From Choricystis sp. odSpoLacu1 (Eukaryota; Chlorophyta; Trebouxiophyceae): a stretch of DNA of 64,000 nt. The notes beneath the pieces are model-generated. The model was given only the letters and a program-made list of their open reading frames with translations, did not search any database and was not told where the DNA came from. The position numbers and the translations under genes were made by a program. This document shows, piece by piece, positions 20,501 through 28,301 of the stretch (positions are counted from its first letter, which is position 1; each line of letters starts with the position of its first letter). The stretch covers positions 1,426,001 to 1,490,000 of the forward strand of contig OY253649.1 in NCBI GenBank assembly GCA_958009055.1, written 5' to 3'.

Positions 20501-20968
20501 CTGCGCATGTCGCTGTACACGGCTGATGTGGCGCGCGCGCTCTCCGACGGGCGCGGCGACTTCAACGCCGACCGCATGCTGAAGACCCTGCCCTCCGACC
20601 TGGGCCTCGACCCCGCCAAAGCTCAAGCCGCCGTCGACAAACTGGTGGCCGACAAACGGCGCCTGACGTTGGTGCAGGCTGTTGCCCACCTGCGCCAGAA
20701 AGACGTGGGCGCCACCGTCGCGTCGACCAACAACCTGCTGGCTGCGCAGGCCGCGTCTCCTGCGGCAAAGCCGCTCGAATGGACGCCCGCCGCCGAGCTG
20801 GAGAACCTGTACACCGCGTACGCGGGGCGGGTGGCCGACCCGGCCAAGCGGGCGGGCGTGCGGGCGCTGCTCGGCATTGCTGAGTCCGACGCCGCGCGCC
20901 TGGAGGCGGGGGCGGCGGCGGCCGACCCGTTGGCGGTGGTGGCGGACGAGGAGGAGGCCCTGTTTTGA
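17528..20968 (+). CDS. TIC110: TIC110, plastid inner-envelope import protein, with a frameshift in a GC tract
   Basis: TIC110 is the scaffold of the plastid inner-membrane import complex. Exons 17528..17665 and 18003..20968 would give about 1030 aa, close to the land-plant protein. Exon 1 is an Arg/Ala transit peptide (MCAGPLRTARAAPGAPRGGR). Exon 2 begins ATTSSGNNPFRYRRDMSALE. Two hydrophobic helices (LPPAAALAVAGVAVLASGAA and ALTVVGGAVAGAAAATGV) match the two N-terminal membrane anchors. The long stromal helical domain follows (for example VHLDVGRRFARERYEAGSR and EDIRQKMGLSKEASDKVL). The helices and the stromal domain are in different frames: the switch lies in an alternating GC tract at 18249-18268, where removal of one GC unit restores the frame. 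Probably an assembly slip, otherwise a null allele. Confidence 0.9.
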   Translation: MCAGPLRTARAAPGAPRGGRRVAAAAPRPAAAVPRRIAVTRAAADEVSVVGASGGGCARVEVSTAAVFCVWGCAGPRQRRLPPPPPRHAVATALATRQPGTFEPAHPSTPGCGVGWAGGMRRAGGGSGTETRSPARRLRHRCTPLLPTHPLPLSHTTTGHHLQRQQPVPLPPRHVGPRKSRLLPPSRRRAGSRGRRCPRLRRRGRLRRPRRRPALRQDGPDRGRRRRGGCRRRDGRARGRRRARARAAGASLHNLLVDAADPGAITAADVDALAAATGVDVRTRLVDELKSAYDTFLASTIPPGDAPLDGTEAVRVAAFKDALGLADEDAAPVHLDVGRRFARERYEAGSRAGAAAGRAALAKLIYVSALVFGEQKAAFMLPWRRVFGLTDAQLAVAKRDCAKSLLRRAVAAAGGLAADKPSLEALERARVAAHLADDVAADEIRAAAHAALEARLAPAVDPLNAGAAGASARVAALDAALAYARALTALKGAPGVPPGVVAPSVHGGPLETGPPARALRETYAAWLDAALDKGAWTDALAADAADAAAALALGAREGADARASACLRAYDRALKADIRSGALASAPSKAAHLSGLCDTYGVDADAAASLHKDLYTAQAERAYKTGRLSDADAASLERARVSLCIPKATVAAVSKATAGKVYADAVAAALAAGADGFSQVEEAAVADARASVRLDASVAKDILTDAVRKTLLGYVTRSRTKRDRESAGKELREMVILSNVVVAPLLKDLASAEDKASAEKAADVAAAKAEIAEIMKEAAGQKEDGMKAPAPPVDTSAAPLSAADVAATPARSTGGPPSERRPVAKDAGATGQKAITLADDFERRDRIEIYRQFLLFCLSGEEVKQPFGGTVTLERDPIEFTRLSQLGDILGLGPLDVAGVQSELAETAFRNQAQQAIGGGALTPEAAARLEDIRQKMGLSKEASDKVLKSVLAEKAVGGLQAAQAAGSLTLKKLLDMKDAGVDLATAVNGELRMSLYTADVARALSDGRGDFNADRMLKTLPSDLGLDPAKAQAAVDKLVADKRRLTLVQAVAHLRQKDVGATVASTNNLLAAQAASPAAKPLEWTPAAELENLYTAYAGRVADPAKRAGVRALLGIAESDAARLEAGAAAADPLAVVADEEEALF
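17666..18002 (+). other. Intron of TIC110
   Basis: GTGAGT donor directly after the transit peptide codons; CA-rich acceptor CCACCACCACAG. Phase 0. Confidence 0.85.
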
Positions 20969-21399
20969 GAGAGTGTGTTCGGAGGATTGTGGTGCGAGAG
21001 AGAGAGAGAGAGTGGTGTGGGGATGGCTTTTCCTTTTTCTTTCGACGCCGCGCGCGGCGGCGGGGGGCGACCAACACACGGCGGGGGAGGGACTGGCTCG
21101 TCCACCCCCTTTTTTTTGTTCCCTCGCGGGAGCCCCTTTCTGGAAGCCTCTGCGCGTGTGAAACGGACCAAGCGTTCACGCTGTTTCACTTTGGGTGGAG
21201 GTGTGGCGGGGCAGCCTAAAAAAAGAGCGTTGACTGCTCTCCATCACACCCGCTCGCCCCCCACGCAGAGGGAGGTCCAGCATCTTTCCTCTTCCGCCCC
21301 TGTGCCACTCCCCCATCTTTCTCTCCTGTTTCTCATTCACCCCAGCAGCACACGCGCTCCAGGGAGACACGGCGGAAGGCACGCGCATCAAAAAACACC
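20969..21399. other. Intergenic region between TIC110 and the zinc-ribbon membrane gene
   Basis: No gene seen. It contains GA-rich sequence after the TIC110 stop and an inverted repeat GTGAAAC ... GTTTCAC (21158-21189, 18-nt spacer). The last 100 bp are the leader of the next gene. Confidence 0.5.
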
Positions 21400-23322
21400 A
21401 TGCCCGCCGACGCCCCCCACCCTCCCCCCGTCGCCCGCCGCGCCGTGCTGACGTTTGCCGCCCTGCTGACCGCCTCCATAGCAGCTGGCAATGGATGGCT
21501 CCCCCCCCCCTCCGATGCGGGGCGCCTGGCCGCCGCCGCGGTGGTGGGTGTGTCGGGCGCGACGCTGGCTCAGTTGACCGGCGCGCCGCGCTGCGCGGGC
21601 GCCCTGCTGGCCGGCGTGGCGTTGGCGGCGGCCGCGCCTGCAGCCGTCACCTTCACCCCGAGGTCCCCCTGGCTCGACGTCGCCCGCGCGGCGGCGGCTG
21701 CGCCAGCGGCCGCGCGGGCTGGAGTTGCGGCCCTGGTTGCGCGCCACGCGGCGGCCGCCGCCCGCCGTGCGCGCGGCCTGGAGGAGGTGACGCAGTCGCT
21801 GTACCTGCTCACTGTGGCCACTGCCGCGTGGGCGGTACCCCTGGCCGCAGAGGCGGCCGCCGGCGCGGCCGCGCTGGGGGGGACGCTGGTGCGAGGAGGC
21901 GTCGCCCTGCGCCCCCTCCCCATCGTCGCACTCGCAGCCACGGGCGCCGCCCTGGCCGCCCCCGCGTCCGGCGTGGGTGGCGACTGGGCGGCGGGCCGGG
22001 GCGCGGCCGCCGCGCTGGCGGTCGCTGCGGTGGCAGGTGTCTCGGGCGACCCGCGCGCCGGCCTCGTCTCAGTCGCGGGCGCCGTCGGCCGGGCAGCCGT
22101 CCTGGTCCCCGCCCTGGGACTGGTGGTGGGCGCCCTGGTGGGGGCCACCGCAGCGGGCGGCTGGACGCGCCCCCCGGTGGCGGGCGGGCTGTTGTTGACC
22201 CTGACCGTCGCTGCCGCAGCCTTGCTGGCCGCCTTCCACCACGCTGACGCCGGCCTGCTGGCCGCCCTGGTGGCGGGAGCAGCCGCCTCCGAAGTCTGGC
22301 TGCGCGCGGTGGATGATGCTGCCGCTGACGCGGCCGCAGAGGCCGCCAAGTGCGGCGAGTGCGGCGCGCTTCGCGACGCACCCGCCGCCACCGCGTGCGC
22401 CGAGTGTGGCACCCCCCTGGCGCCGCCGCCGACTGTGCCGGGCACCGACCCCGCGGCGCTGGAGGCAGCCAAGGACGCGCTGTCGGCTGCGTGGACGTCG
22501 ATCGCGGCCCCTCTGCTTTACTCTCTCGCGGGCGGCGCGCTCGCGCCGCGCGCCCTTACGCGCGTGGAAGCCGCCGCCGGCGTCGCTGCCGCTGCCGCCG
22601 TGCTGACGGTGCGCGTGGTGTCGGGAGGGGCGCTGGCGTGGCGGTCTGCGGGGGTGGGCGCCCCCACCGCCCGCGCGCGCTGGGCGCGCCGCGCCGCGGC
22701 CGCTCTCCGCGCCACGCGCAAAGGCGACAACGCCGCCGCCCTGTCCTCCGTTGTGTTCGTGGTCGGCACACCGCCCGCGGCAGCCGCCGCGGCGGCAGCC
22801 TGCTGCCCCGTGTCGGCGTCCCACGTGCTGGACTGGGGGGCGCGCGTGGTGACCGTGCGCGTCGGCGGCCTCCCCCACTCCGACTCGCTGCCCACCCTGT
22901 CCAAGCACTCGTCGTCCACCGCGCTGGAGATGATGTCCACCGCGCCCTGGGCGGCGACGGCGGGGGCGGGGGCCACTTCCTCTCCTCCGCGCGAACGCTC
23001 GCCTCTGGGCCGCAAGCCCGCCGACTCTGCTGCCCTGCTCCCGCGCGACCGCTCCATCGGCGTCGCCCCCCCGCCCGGCGCCGTGTGGCCCCCTCCCGCC
23101 ACCGAGACGTACGCTGGGCTGGCGGGTGGTGCCGCCGGACCGCAGCCGCCAGACAGCGGCCTGCCCGAGATCCCAGGCTGGTCGGTGCCGTCACTGCGCA
23201 CGCTCGACCCCTCCTCCTCCGCTGGCGGGTCGGGCGCCTTCTCCGACGTCAGCCTGTCGACGACGCCGTCCGCGGCCAGCCTGCCGTCGACGCCGGGGGG
23301 GCGGGGCAAGGGCCGGTTTTGA
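21400..23322 (+). CDS. Polytopic membrane protein with a CxxC...CxxC zinc ribbon, unknown
   Basis: A single exon of 640 aa. Residues 12 to about 310 hold roughly eight to ten hydrophobic segments, for example RRAVLTFAALLTASIAAGNG and AAVLVPALGLVVGALVGATA. A short rubredoxin-like knuckle pair (CGECGALRDAPAATACAECG, about residues 318-337) follows. Then comes one more hydrophobic region and a Ser/Pro-rich tail of about 150 residues ending in a basic GGRGKGRF. The N-terminal half vaguely resembles sodium/proton antiporters of the NHA type (QLTGAPRCAGALLAGVAL), but I cannot see charged transport residues to support that. Cytosolic tail and zinc binding are inferred. Confidence 0.65.
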   Translation: MPADAPHPPPVARRAVLTFAALLTASIAAGNGWLPPPSDAGRLAAAAVVGVSGATLAQLTGAPRCAGALLAGVALAAAAPAAVTFTPRSPWLDVARAAAAAPAAARAGVAALVARHAAAAARRARGLEEVTQSLYLLTVATAAWAVPLAAEAAAGAAALGGTLVRGGVALRPLPIVALAATGAALAAPASGVGGDWAAGRGAAAALAVAAVAGVSGDPRAGLVSVAGAVGRAAVLVPALGLVVGALVGATAAGGWTRPPVAGGLLLTLTVAAAALLAAFHHADAGLLAALVAGAAASEVWLRAVDDAAADAAAEAAKCGECGALRDAPAATACAECGTPLAPPPTVPGTDPAALEAAKDALSAAWTSIAAPLLYSLAGGALAPRALTRVEAAAGVAAAAAVLTVRVVSGGALAWRSAGVGAPTARARWARRAAAALRATRKGDNAAALSSVVFVVGTPPAAAAAAAACCPVSASHVLDWGARVVTVRVGGLPHSDSLPTLSKHSSSTALEMMSTAPWAATAGAGATSSPPRERSPLGRKPADSAALLPRDRSIGVAPPPGAVWPPPATETYAGLAGGAAGPQPPDSGLPEIPGWSVPSLRTLDPSSSAGGSGAFSDVSLSTTPSAASLPSTPGGRGKGRF

Positions 23323-23479
23323 TGATGTGGTGAGAGGGGGGGTTGTTTGAAACGGTTTTTGACCAGCTCAAGGGTAAAAAACAGGGGACGGTTCGTTAAC
23401 ACACACAACATTAAAAACACACAGAAGCCCTGTTCTCTCTCGCGCCATCCACGCGCGCAAGGCTGGGGCATCAGATCTT

Positions 23480-24058
23480 TCATGCACGCCCCGCGCCTCC
23501 ACGCCTCGGCGCCCCCCCTCCCTTGCCCCCACTGCCCCCCTCCCCACTGGCCGCCCTGTCCGCGAAGCCAGCCACAGGCGGCGTGTCCGTCCACACTGCC
23601 CTGTTGGGCGGGAATGGTGTGTAGTCGGGCGCCGCAGCAGCGTCCCGCACAGGGCCAGCCGGCAGTGCCGCGACGGCCGCGTTTTTCAGGGCCAGCTTGG
23701 TGCCCAGGTCCGCCTGCCACGCGCGGTGGGCGGCCATGGCGGCCCGAGAGTGCTCTTTGGCGGCGGCCGCGGCGGCGGCCAGCGTGGCGGCGTCGGCGGG
23801 CGGCGGTTTTGTGTGCGTGGGTGGTGTCAGGGCCTGTGAGCGGGTTGGAAAGCGGTGAGTCGATCACGCAAAAGTCGCCTTCTCTTCTCTCTTCTCTCTC
23901 TCTCCAACACTTCTCACCTTGACCAACAGCCCCTGCCGCCCCGCCGCCCGCCGGTCGTCGCCGGGTGCGTCGGCCGCCGCGCCGCGCGCGTAGGTGCGCG
24001 CCGCGCCGGCCGCCACCTGGCGGCTGGCGCGGCGGGAGGCGGTGTGCAGGAGCAGCAT
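23480..24058 (-). CDS. Small mitochondrial-type protein, unknown
   Basis: Exons 24058..23918 and 23833..23480 give 164 aa. The N-terminus (MLLLHTASRRASRQVAAGAA) is rich in Arg, Ala and Ser and amphipathic, as in a mitochondrial presequence. The body has an Ala-rich helix (AAAAAAAKEHSRAAMAAHRA) and a conserved-looking segment (APDYTPFPPNRAVWTDTPPV). The end is Gly-rich. The family is not recognised; a mitochondrial ribosomal or respiratory accessory subunit is possible but only a guess. It is head-to-head with the LOG gene, starts 192 bp apart. Confidence 0.6.
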
Positions 24059-24250
24059 TGCAGGTGCGCGTGTGGGGAGAGGCGTGCCGCGCGCCGGGGC
24101 TGGTGCAATGCGGCCCCGACGAAAAAACGGCGGAGACGTTTGTGTGGCCTCTGCCGACTTCGATTCCCTGTTTTCTTTGCATTGTGCTCTGCGCGCAGGC
24201 AATACACACACACACACACACACACCAGCGTCAACCAGCCGCACACACAC

Positions 24251-24877
24251 ATGACACCCGCCCCCACCCCCCCTTTCCGTCGGGTCGCCGTCTTCTGCGG
24301 CTCGTCGCCCGGCGCGTCCCCCGCCTACCGCGCCGCCGCGGTCGCCCTCGGCACCGAGCTCGCCCGCCGCGGCGTCGGCCTCGTGTACGGTGGCGGTAAC
24401 GTCGGCCTCATGGGGGCGGTGGCGGAAGCAGCCGCGGCTGGGGGTGCCCCCGTCCTCGGCGTCATCCCCGAGGCGCTCTGCCCCCGCGAAATCTCGGGCG
24501 TCACCGTGGGCGACCTGCGCGTCGTGCCCGACATGCACACTCGCAAGCGGGCCATGTTTGACGCGGCGGACGCGTTCATCGCGCTGCCGGGTGGGTTTGG
24601 CACGCTGGAAGAACTACTTGAAATGATCACGTGGCAACAGCTGGGCCTGCACACCAAGCCCGTGGGCGTGCTGGACACGGACGGCTTTTACACGCCGTTG
24701 CTGGGCTTCTTTGATGCAGCGGTGGAGGCGGGTTTCATTTCGCCCGCGTCGCGGCGCATCGTGTGTTCGGCGAGCGATCCAGTGGCGTTAATCGATACGC
24801 TGGCCGCCCACGTGCCGCCCCCGCCCGTGGTGCCGCCCAGCGAGCTGCCTCCCGTGTCGGTGGATGTGTTGAATTGA
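24251..24877 (+). CDS. LOG: LOG-type cytokinin riboside 5'-monophosphate phosphoribohydrolase
   Basis: LOG enzymes cleave cytokinin nucleotides to the free base and ribose 5-phosphate; the wider family acts on other nucleoside monophosphates. The ATG at 24251 ends a CA-repeat leader. The 208 aa contain the lysine-decarboxylase-like Rossmann fold motifs: FCGSSPGASPAYRAAA, YGGGNVGLMGAVA, the catalytic Arg region MHTRKRAMFD, and PGGFGTLEELLEMITW with the catalytic Glu. Length and motif order are normal. There is no targeting peptide, so it is cytosolic. Whether the alga uses cytokinins cannot be read from sequence; a nucleotide salvage or clean-up role is equally possible. Confidence 0.93.
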   Translation: MTPAPTPPFRRVAVFCGSSPGASPAYRAAAVALGTELARRGVGLVYGGGNVGLMGAVAEAAAAGGAPVLGVIPEALCPREISGVTVGDLRVVPDMHTRKRAMFDAADAFIALPGGFGTLEELLEMITWQQLGLHTKPVGVLDTDGFYTPLLGFFDAAVEAGFISPASRRIVCSASDPVALIDTLAAHVPPPPVVPPSELPPVSVDVLN

Positions 24878-25100
24878 TGCGAGAGAGAGGTGTGTGGGGG
24901 CGTGAGAGAGAAAGCAGTTTTTTTTTGGTTAGGCAGTGTGATACAAAAATCGTGTCCTTCTTTTATTCTACACGCAGAGAGACAAAAAACAGGGTTTCAT
25001 TCATTTGTGAGAGCAAGACAGAGTGAAAAGTGGACGCAGTGGGGTGCGCCCCAGATGCAGGGAGAAAAAACACCCACCGAACTCAGTGCCTCTCTCCCTC

Positions 25101-26122
25101 TCACTTGCGCCCGCCACCCGCCATCGCCGGCAGCACGCCTTCCGCGACCGGGAGGGGGCGCCCCGTGGCCACGGGCGCCAGGGAGGGCAGCCCACTGGCC
25201 GTCGTGCGTCGGCGGCGGCGGTCGGGGGGGGGCGGGGCAGCGGCGTCTGCCACGCGCTTGTCCCGCTTCTGCGGCACACCTGCCGTCACCTGCAGCAGGG
25301 CGGCCATGCGACTACCATCCTGCACATCCGCGGGCAGGGGCGCGCGCGGCGGCGTGGCGGGGGTGTGGGGGGCGGTCGTCGCCGTGCGGCGGCGGCGCGG
25401 CACGTGGCGCGGCGTGGCGGGCGCGGGTGGCGCGGGCGTCGTCGTCGCCGTCATCACCGGCGTCTGGGCAGCCGCCAACGCGGCCGCTTCGCGCCGCGTG
25501 CGCGCCGGCAGCACGGCCGCGGGCGGCGGCGCGTGTGCTGGCGCCACGCGGCGTGCGCGGTCTCCACCCCCCGCCCCGCCCCGTGCCCGGGCGGCCGCCG
25601 CCCCCGTGGCCGCGGGCACCGCCCCCAGCGGCTTGCCGTGGCGCAGGTGGGTCCACCACCGGTTCTTGGCCGCGTTGTCGGTGCGCCCGGGCAGCGACGC
25701 CGCGATAGACGCCCACCGGTTGCCCAGGCGGGCGCGCTCGGCCAGCAGGGTGGCATCTTCGTCGGCCTGAGGGTTGGGGTGGGGTGGGGCGTGTGTGTTT
25801 GCGGGGGCGGGGGTGGGGCGGAAAAAACTCGCCAGCGCGCGCGTCGCCGCACCAACGACCCAATCTCACCACCCGTTTTCCCTTCCCCTCTCCCCCACCC
25901 TCCACTCTTCTCTCTCTCTCTCACCGTCCACGGGTCGGTACGGATGCCGGGGGCCAGTTGGTTGATCCAGCGCAGGCGGGCCGACTTGCCGCTGCGCGCG
26001 AGCCCCGCGCGTGCGGCGACAGCACTCCACGGCGTGTCCGCCCCGGGCGGCGCCGCGGCCACCGCGGCGCGCAGGGCGGCGTCCTCTTCAAGGGTCCAGC
26101 CACCGGCGGCGACGGCGGACAT
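25101..26122 (-). CDS. R2R3-MYB transcription factor
   Basis: Exons 26122..25925 and 25766..25101 give 287 aa. The first repeat (GGWTLEEDAALRAAV, PWSAVAARAG, RLRWINQLAP) and the second (PWTADEDATLLAERARLG, NRWASIAASLPGRTDNAAKN, RWWTHLRHG) have the regular Trp spacing and the PGRTDNxxKNxWW signature of plant-type R2R3 proteins. The intron splits codons inside the linker between repeats, phase 0. The C-terminal 170 residues are low-complexity with Arg and Pro/Thr patches, one of which (PDRRRRRTT) is a likely nuclear signal. The upstream leader (26123-26150) is a TG run on +, that is CA on the sense strand. Confidence 0.93.
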
Positions 26123-26418
26123 GGGTGCGTGTGTGTGTGTGTGTGTGTGTGTTCGGAAGGTGGGCGAGACGGAAGGTGGGGGACACGAGTGCGTGCGCCT
26201 TGTCATCGTTTTCTTGTCCTCGCTCTCTCTTCTTCGTCTTCCGCCCTGCCTCCCCAATCCACCCCTCTTCGCCCAATCATTTCAAGTGCGTCGAGACTGC
26301 AAAGAAAATGCAGCTTTTCGTAACAAGGGGAAAAAGAGAAAAAACATTCAGTGCGCGCGGGCGTCGAAAACAAACAAAACGTTGTTGTTCACCCCCCCAC
26401 CTCTTCCCTAAAGCCGCT

Positions 26419-28035
26419 TCACGCCACCACCATCGGCGTGGGCGCAGCCCCTCCGTCAGCAGCAGCAGCTGGAGGCGGCGGCGGCGGCGGTGGCGGTGGC
26501 GCCGCCGCGTCGCCTCCACCCGCCGCGTCGCCACCACCCTCACCCCCTCCTGCCACCGGCCCCACAAAGGGCGGCGCGTCCAGATCCTTCAGCTCGGCTT
26601 TCACCGCCCGCTCCCGTGCGGCAATGAGGTCCAGCTTGGCCCCCAGCTCGCGCAGCGGGGGCAGGCCTCCGGCTGTCAGCGCGGCTATGCAGGCGACCTC
26701 TGCCTTCACCTCCCGCTCGCGCGCGGCCAGCATGGCCGCCATCGTGGCCAGGTCGGTCGTGGACGCGACCGGCAGCTTGGCAGTGAAATACGCTGTGTCA
26801 AAGGGGACGACCGCCCGTTCGAAAGTAAAGTCGGCCACCGCGCGCGGCGCACCGCTCTGGGGGCGCCCGCCGCGGCGGCGGTCGCGGTCGCGCGCGCGCG
26901 CAGACGGGCGGGGCGCGCCGCCCCCCCCCAGCCGCGAGGGTTGGCGCGGGGTGGGGCCCGCGCCTGTGGCGGCCGCGCCGGGGGGCAGGGCCAGCGCCAG
27001 GACGTCGATGGGGGGCGCGTCGGACATGCGAAAGTCGATGCCGACCCGCGCGCGCGCCATGCAGAACCACTCAAACTGTTCGTCCGGCGTGTTGAACTGG
27101 TAGACGATGCAGTGGGCGTCGTCCTCGGGGCGGTAGTCGGTGATGACGCCTTCCGCCCACTCGCGCGGTTCGTCCGGCCAGTGGCGCCACACGCGCCGCC
27201 CGATCAGTGGGTTGACCCCTGGCACACTGGTGGCAGCCGCCATACCGGCACCAGGGGTGCCGCGTGTCGGCCGCCCCCCCGCCCGCAGGCCGCCCGACGG
27301 CGTGGAGGCCAGGCGGGAGGGGGGCGCGGAGCGCGGCGCGGGCGCGAGCCGTGGCGCCGACGCGCCGCGCGACGCGCCGCCGCGCGCGAGCCCGACGGGC
27401 GGGGACGGTGACGCAGCCCGCTTCTTGGACCCTTTCTTGGAGGGGGCGGTGGCGGGTGCGGCGCGCGAGGAGGCGCCGCCAGGTGGGCCGCGCCCGGGGC
27501 CGGGCGTGCCTCCGAGCGGAGCCCCCGTGCGCGCGGCCTCCCGCACGCGCGTGATGGTGGCGTCTGCCAGCACGCGGTCCAGCAGGGCGACGTGCTGGTC
27601 GTGGCCGATGTCCAGCTCGGCGCGCAGGTCGGTGAGGAGGCGCTCTTTTTGCTGTGGGTGGAGGAAAAGAAAAAGAAACGTCGGTCGGCGTTTTTTGTTT
27701 TTTTGGAGGCGTAGGGTTGGCGCGCTTCCACACACACCACACGCTTGGGCAGCAATATACAATTCTTTTATCGATGGTGGCAGGCGGGGAGGCGGCGAGG
27801 GAGCGCGACCCACACGAACCCAAAACACCATTCGGGGGGCAGGCCGACGAAACGGCGGGAGGCTCTCTCCACCCGCCCCCTCCCTCCCTCCCTCCCTGCC
27901 GCGACCGCTGGCGCGTGTTTCCTCACACACACACACACAACGCACCCAGCTCATCTCGGACGCCGCCACCGCGCGCAGCACGGAGGAGTAGGCGTCCAGC
28001 TGCAGCCGTTTGAGCTGCGCCTTGGTCGCGGACAT
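26419..28035 (-). CDS. EMSY-like protein: ENT domain plus Agenet/Tudor domain
   Basis: Plant EMSY-like proteins are chromatin readers that bind histone H3 methylation. Exons 28035..27946 and 27651..26419 give 440 aa. The ENT domain is split by the intron: TKAQLKRLQLDAYSSVLRAV, then KERLLTDLRAELDIGHDQHV and LLDRVLADATITRVRE. A basic/Ser-rich linker follows, then a Tudor-like domain (GRRVWRHWPDEPREWAEGVI, TDYRPEDDAHCIVYQF, EQFEWF). Toward the C-terminus is a charged helical region (AAREREVKAEVACIAAL, LIAARERAVKAELKDLD), likely a coiled coil. It is head-to-head with SEC63, 266 bp apart. The combination ENT plus Tudor is typical of Viridiplantae, which supports the taxonomic guess. Confidence 0.87.
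   Translation of the reverse strand: MSATKAQLKRLQLDAYSSVLRAVAASEMSWVRCVCVCEETRASGRGREGGREGAGGESLPPFRRPAPRMVFWVRVGRAPSPPPRLPPSIKELYIAAQACGVCGSAPTLRLQKNKKRRPTFLFLFLHPQQKERLLTDLRAELDIGHDQHVALLDRVLADATITRVREAARTGAPLGGTPGPGRGPPGGASSRAAPATAPSKKGSKKRAASPSPPVGLARGGASRGASAPRLAPAPRSAPPSRLASTPSGGLRAGGRPTRGTPGAGMAAATSVPGVNPLIGRRVWRHWPDEPREWAEGVITDYRPEDDAHCIVYQFNTPDEQFEWFCMARARVGIDFRMSDAPPIDVLALALPPGAAATGAGPTPRQPSRLGGGGAPRPSARARDRDRRRGGRPQSGAPRAVADFTFERAVVPFDTAYFTAKLPVASTTDLATMAAMLAAREREVKAEVACIAALTAGGLPPLRELGAKLDLIAARERAVKAELKDLDAPPFVGPVAGGGEGGGDAAGGGDAAAPPPPPPPPPPAAAADGGAAPTPMVVA
27652..27945 (-). other. Intron of EMSY-like gene
   Basis: GTGCGT donor inside the ENT domain, CA-rich start on +, pyrimidine-rich CCCACAG acceptor on the minus strand; phase 0. 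Confidence 0.8.
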
Positions 28036-28301
28036 ATCGGAGTGCGTGTGTTTGGTGTGAAGGGTGGGGGGACAAGCACACTGCACACGTGTGCCGGGTG
28101 TGGGTGGGGAGGGGGCAGCGCGGTGAAGACGCGCGCCGCCGCCAGATTTGGGGGCCGAAAGAAAGACGAGCGCGAGAGTGAGCGAAAGAGATTTGCGTTC
28201 ACTCTCTTCGCGCGCTTCGCGCTTCCCCCTCCCCGGCGCGCGCACGCCCGCAAAGCACAGACACACACACACGTCCCCCCCCCCCCACACACAAACACAC
28301 C

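Noticed and set aside
18398..21079. 893-codon antisense frame over TIC110
   Set aside because: Same compositional shadow; no domain and no start or splice context.
21400..22320. Na+/H+ antiporter of the NHA/CPA2 type
   Set aside because: Only a vague resemblance in one helix; the conserved acidic transport residues could not be found.
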